The translations under genes and the position numbers were made by a program. Under the pieces are notes generated by a model. The model had not been told where the DNA came from. It saw only the letters and a program-made list of their open reading frames with translations, and ran no database searches. From contig NC_092583.1 in the NCBI RefSeq assembly GCF_037975245.1, forward strand, positions 12,299,764 through 12,363,763: a DNA stretch of 64,000 nt, given 5' to 3'. Positions 59,201 through 64,000 of the stretch are shown here, piece after piece; position 1 is the first letter of the stretch; each line of letters opens with the position of its first letter. This DNA is from Apostichopus japonicus (taxonomy: Eukaryota > Echinodermata > Holothuroidea > Aspidochirotida > Stichopodidae).

Positions 59201-60957
59201 CTGCAAGCTACAAACTTACCTACATCTGAACTTTCCGACAAACTGGATCCTCTGGACAATTGGGTTGATCATAGGTTTTCCAGACACATAGACAGTGTAC
59301 GTAGCAGTGGCTTAATTAACGGGAAGGGAGTGGATGGGGCGATACATTGACCCACTCTGTTTTTGGGGGGGGGGATTCTGAAATGTTGTGCATGGGATGT
59401 GTTCCAATATGACAAGCATTGGCTAGACTTTCTAGACCAAAACTGCGTTAAAGCTACGGTTAAACGTTTGTCCTGAACTTCCTGAAGATGGATCTCTGGA
59501 CCTTAGACTGACTAATTGGGACTGCAGAGTGAAAAAATTTAACAAATTTGAAATGATTTGCTAATTGGTCATGGATCTCTGGCACAGGGAGCGAGTATTG
59601 GTGGACTTTGCAGTGTTATCCTGTGTATAGTACACTTAGTACAGTAAATATCTGCGTTTGTTGAATTCACAACATCAAGTGTAGGCATTTGAAATAGCAT
59701 ATTGATAAGGTATGTATGATCTTAAAGAAATGTGTACCCGTTAAGTATCTTCTATGCATTCTTGGTGTACCTAGATGATAGGTCTTCAATGGTAAAATAA
59801 TATTTGCTAACATATCACTACAGCATTCATTTTACACTAAAAGCAGAGTTTCTTTACTTTTCAATTGTTTGAGACAACAAAATTCAAAACTGTTCAAGTG
59901 CTACACAAAAGTAGAATGTTAACGTGTTATAATTGTATATATACACGTATATATTTTAGATCCTCCTGCAAGCAGAAACTCCCAAAGAAGCCTCATTGGC
60001 TTATCAAAGCAGCAAGCTGACCGAAGTCAGTCTCTTAGATTCATAGTTAACGTCCATGATTATGAATTGTCAATTGTCAACAACTCTGTAACTGGACGAC
60101 ATACATTTATCTTGGAGTGACTCAAACTCGGGACTTTATGATTGAAAGATTGTAAAATGTTTAGTTACAGCTGGCATGTCTCCGATCTGTAATATCTGTA
60201 CTGTAATCCATTTGTATTTATCCGTTCTGATGTTTATAAGGTGGTTGCAATTCTACCGGCTGCATTCCCAGAGAGAGCGATTCCTGTGGCCCAGATCAGC
60301 TTGGGTTGTTTGCCAGCGTGAGGTTTTTTCAACTCCTCTACGTCGAGATCGATCCAAACGTCATCGCCCAAAATCTGAAGACGCTGACTCAGATGGAAGA
60401 TGCCAAAAAGGAAGTTTTTCTACAATCCTCACAGTTGGTGCGGCTTGAAACACTGAAAATGGCGAGTACTTAGGCAACCCAGCAGTTTTCTTCTAAGAAT
60501 TTTCTTGTCATATCTCTGTTGCCCTGAACACATTCTCTTCCATTTCCATCCCAGATTTATGTTTATGAATACCGACTACATATTGCGAAGAATTGGGCAC
60601 ATTTTTAGAATTCCAGTTTGAATGAATAATGAAGAATGAATGACAATTTAAATTTGTTGCCTGGTTTCCTCCCAATCCCCCCCCCCACAGGTCGAGGAAA
60701 TTAACAACACAGCAGCAGAACTCAGCCAGAATGCGACAGCCCAGGCCGATCTGATCCGGGCAAAAGCGTCAGCCGATGCTCAGGCCATCGTAGAGAATGC
60801 GCACAACGCAGGGTTACAGCTGATGTACAGTAGACTCAACATCACGGCACAGGAGGAAAAAGCGTCATTGAACTACCTGAGAACGTTGAGGGATCACCAG
60901 GATGTCTACATGACTATCAATTTTAATTCTTTAGTCAACACGGCAGGTTTTCCCTGA
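56232..60957 (+). CDS. Membrane-anchored band-7/SPFH-like protein
   Basis: Exons: 56232-56396, 57808-57972, 58172-58421, 60274-60461, 60691-60957, joining to 344 codons plus TGA. The start ATG opens a polar head (residues 1-27). A single helix follows (MFAVLAFGIAILLTIFLARS, about 28-47), then the band-7-like region with VYSGGRYPIGITFNF, LEVFTSDRLQVSLDCALQYF and a Cys-rich GGLCCPIWC. The C-terminal part is a heptad-like helix (LRLETL-type, then AQADLIRAKASADAQAIVEN), as in SPFH scaffold proteins that oligomerise at membranes. Two junctions are unusual. Exon 4 appears to start after a GAG acceptor at 60273 and to end at a GC donor at 60462. A GT donor at 60438 would also keep the frame but drops eight residues. 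Function beyond scaffold-like is unknown. Confidence 0.85.
56423..57211. mobile_element. Mutator-like element carrying a growing minisatellite
   Basis: The ends share AATTATAGAATACAGGGCCA in inverted orientation, followed by CATCCGGATGCGCGGATGC on both sides, a terminal repeat of roughly 60 bases. The 10-base sequence CCTATATAGC flanks it at 56413-56422 and 57212-57221, a size expected of Mutator-like duplications. The interior has three ~130-base tandem units. The octamer GCGGATGC inside them increases by one copy from each unit to the next. It lies in intron 1 of the SPFH-like gene. Confidence 0.82.
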
Positions 60958-63347
60958 ATTGACCTTTCTTTCTTTTCTGTTTCTTCTCATTGTCTAATTT
61001 CCAATTAACTTAAAACTAAAAGTGTGAAGAACTTAATTCTTGCATTATAAGTGCAATGTTTCCAAAGTTCACAATTTTCTTTGTTTTCAAAGTTTAACAC
61101 TTTTCATCTTTTAACCACCACTTGCAGTTGTTTTTCAAGTTAAATTAAACTCAACTTATGTATGACTCCAGATGGTGTGATATCAGAGCATAATAGAATT
61201 TCTGTGTGTGTGTGTGTTAAAATGTCTAACACACTAGATTATGTACCATGCAGCCTGGCTGCAGTAATGCTGCAGCCTTCTCAGCTTCCAACTTTTGACA
61301 TGGTTACCTAAGTTAGTGTTTCCATTGAGAAAGAAAACTATTAAATATTAAACATTAAAATAAAGTTAAACAGCATTGCATTATCATTGATGCGAGATTT
61401 CACAATTACCTGCTGGATGCATTGTCGATAATATATTTGTTGCAATGACTGGTGCTTTCAAACAGCTATCCACTATTCAAACATATGTGCCAAAGAGTTT
61501 TTTTCTTCTTCTCAAGATTCAAATTTTATGAAATATTCCATGTTTGCTTCAACTAATTATTATTTTTGAAATATTTCTGCTTTTGCTAATTTTAATCATT
61601 TTTATACATTTTACAATTTGCAATATTTTGTGTGCTGAAATTATTTTTGGGGGCTTAAGTGTTTGGTTATTTTGTTGTTGTTGTCCTGAATGACAAGGTT
61701 ATGAGTCAAATGTTATGGAACCAGGGGGGGGGGGGGTGTTATCGTTGACTTGATGATAAGCGAGGATATTGATATATAAAAGTCTATTATGCATGCCACA
61801 CTGTTTTTTTTTCAAACCCTGTTAATGTCATGTGTAGCCTGAGATGCATGGCTACATAAATTGACAATTAAAAATCATCTGTATTTGCCTCCAATTAGCT
61901 TGCTTGGAAGATTGAAAATGATCAGATACACATGGTCAAAACCTTTAAAGTTTTGTGTACAACAGTCTTAATAGCATCTTATCAATCTCACTGAGGACCG
62001 TAATCTCCATAACTTTCTACTCCCCTTAATTGTCTTTGAAGGGTTAGAATTCTAGAAGTCCAGCAATTTTTAGCTTGCTCTATAGTTTAATTATGAGCCA
62101 TTACGAGATGACTGTTATAAACCCAAGGGTTCACAAACCGGGGATCATAGATTCACCCTTTGAGGAGCCCTGGGCCTGACATACATTTGGGGCCTTCTCC
62201 AGGAATTGTGTTTTACATTATAATCCAGGTGCCAGTGCACTAGTTATATGAAAAAATATTAATTCATACCCACCTCAAAACTGAAATATCCTTTTTTTCC
62301 CTTTGTGAATGATCTTATTGTTAAACACCTTTCTTCCCTCTTCCATTATTATAATTTTTTTTTGGTTACATGTTACACATTTGACTTGATTGCTGTTTTG
62401 TCGATTTTGTTACCTTTTGTTCTATGGTATACTAGTATTAGTAGAGATATAGTTGTATGTATAATTAAATGACGGGCCATTCATATTCTTTTCAGTACAA
62501 CTTATTCACCGTATCATGAAGATCTCTCGTCCAGTAGCTTGGATACTACCCCTGGCATTTCTGAGGGTTAATTTCAACCATTCTGAATTAATGAACCTAG
62601 GTATTGATGAGATCTATCAAACATAGAGTTTAAAGCTTGCTGCCGCAGAGAATTCCGTCCACGCATGCAGTAAATGCATGAACTTGCAAGTAGTTTCAAT
62701 AAATCTCATTTTTTCCCTCTCCCCTCAATAAGTTGGGATTTATAATTACAGCCAATTGTAGTTATACAGTACAGCTCAGAGGCTGCTTGCCTACACATTA
62801 TTTGACCATCCAAGCTAATGGACCACAAGGATTTACTCTGTATGGAAAGTATGACCTTGTGTGATGTTGGTACGTACCACACCTCTAGGTCTAAGTTAGC
62901 TGCCTAGGCTAATTAAATTTTTACTTCCATTTCATACAGCTGAAAATAACATGTTATTCTTTTTGTTTGGTTCATTGTGTTTCAAAGTAATCGAATGGGT
63001 CATTTTGCAGACTTTTCTACCATTCCTAACTAATACCAAAGATTTTTGTTAATTTTGCTAACTAATACCAAGATATTTTTGTTAATTTTAAAACATTTAT
63101 GCAAACTTTTGCCAAAGAGGAAACCAAATAAAGTTTAAAACAGTTGTTTAAAAATAAATTACATTGCTTTCATAAATATGAAATATATGGGAAATTTGTT
63201 GTCATAAAAATTACATTGCTTTCATAAATATGAAATATATGGGAAATTTGTTGTCATTATTTCTATGTTGGTATCTTCAATGACGATCTTTTAAACCTGA
63301 TAAATCCAAACAAAGGAGATTGGATAAACGTAATACTTAGTCTTACC
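60958..63347. other. 3' flank, no gene seen
   Basis: AT-rich flank of the SPFH-like gene with an AATAAA at 61359-61364. A 52-base unit containing ATTACATTGCTTTCATAAAT is exactly or nearly duplicated in tandem at about 63157-63260. No supportable coding sequence was found. Confidence 0.45.
61359..61364 (+). promoter_or_regulatory. Candidate polyadenylation signal of the SPFH-like gene
   Basis: AATAAA lies about 400 bases after the TGA at 60955-60957 and is the nearest exact match I noticed. Confidence 0.35.
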
Positions 63348-63699
63348 CAGTGGCGTAGGAAGGTACTTTTGAGTGGGGGCTGAAGACTGATGGCCGTCCT
63401 GGGAAGGGGTCAAAGGGGAGGGGGACACCTTTGGATTTTTTTTTGCATTTCCAGGTGGCCTCAGATGCAATTTGGTGCAATATAGCACATTTCAACCCAC
63501 CCACTCCATTTTGTATATAATTTTGCATTTTCACCTGGCCTTAGATGCAATTTGGTGCTCCAAATGAGATTCTTTTCTAAATTGGAAATAAAAAAGGGGT
63601 TTCTGACTTGTGAAGCGGGGGGGCGGAATGATACTTCCGCCCCTCCATATTTTTCACTGGGGGCTGGCGCCCCCCTCCCCACCGGTTCCTACGCCCTTA
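63348..63699 (-). mobile_element. hAT-like MITE, family A, copy 4
   Basis: It begins CAGTGGCGTAGGAAGG and ends CCTACGCCCTTA, where other copies have a final G. The flanks GTCTTACC and ATCTTACC form an 8-base duplication with one mismatch. It has the same orientation as copy 3. The last ~300 bases of the window (63700-64000) show nothing I can support. Confidence 0.88.
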
Positions 63700-64000
63700 A
63701 TCTTACCTCATATTTCTGTGGGACACCTAATTTTCCCAAGACTTTAAATTAAAGCCTCCTTATTCACTCTCTTCAGGCATTCCCCCTGCCCACAAGTTCA
63801 CTTGCCACTTTCCTCTATTAGCAAGCTTAAAGTATTGGCGCTATTCAACAAAACAAAATTCGAAGGTGTTTGTTTACAGTATCCATAGTATGCATGCAAG
63901 GCCTTCACTTATACACACTATTCGTGAGCGGTGCTATGCGAGAAGTTGTTCACGGAATCCTCCACTGTATTGAGAGTACCGTTCGTTCGTAAGTAAGCTC

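Overview
The window looks like animal nuclear DNA, most likely from an echinoderm and plausibly a sea cucumber. The clade is inferred from gene content (an NRF-6-type acyltransferase, a multi-module farnesoic-acid-methyltransferase-like secreted protein, a GT10 fucosyltransferase) and from the intron-rich, repeat-rich layout; no sequence search was possible. Genes are split by short exons with GT-AG introns. The space between exons is filled with microsatellites, tRNA-derived SINEs, small inverted-repeat transposons, one LINE remnant and one large nested transposon stack.

Layout. (1) 1205-15418, plus strand: the 3' part of a polytopic membrane acyltransferase gene of the NRF-6 / acyltransferase-3 family. 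Thirteen exons were assembled by eye and all phases join. The N-terminus lies upstream of the window, and bases 1-58 are an inverted copy of one of its exon-intron junctions. (2) 17016-37382, minus strand, convergent with gene 1: a complete 20-exon gene for a 1,451-residue secreted protein. It has a signal peptide, eight tandem modules resembling the farnesoic-acid O-methyltransferase (Methyltransf_FA) domain, nearly all made of two exons, and two proline-rich linkers. (3) 37383-51057: no convincing host gene. This interval carries a transposon stack at 40274-46884 in which three elements sit inside each other around a 1.5 kb palindrome. (4) 51058-52389, minus strand: a single-exon alpha-1,3-fucosyltransferase-like gene whose last ~65 bases are duplicated just downstream. 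(5) 56232-60957, plus strand: a five-exon gene for a ~344-residue membrane-anchored band-7/SPFH-like protein, with a Mutator-like element and growing minisatellite in intron 1. (6) 60958-64000: downstream sequence with another small transposon and no gene I could support.

The four genes do not form an evident pathway. Two encode membrane proteins (acyltransferase, SPFH), one a Golgi enzyme and one a secreted modular protein. The points most worth following up are the eight-module secreted protein with its regular exon code, the three-deep transposon nest with its dense TAGTCGGT-type motif arrays and coding-like palindrome, and the small hAT-like families whose 8-bp target duplications can be read directly.
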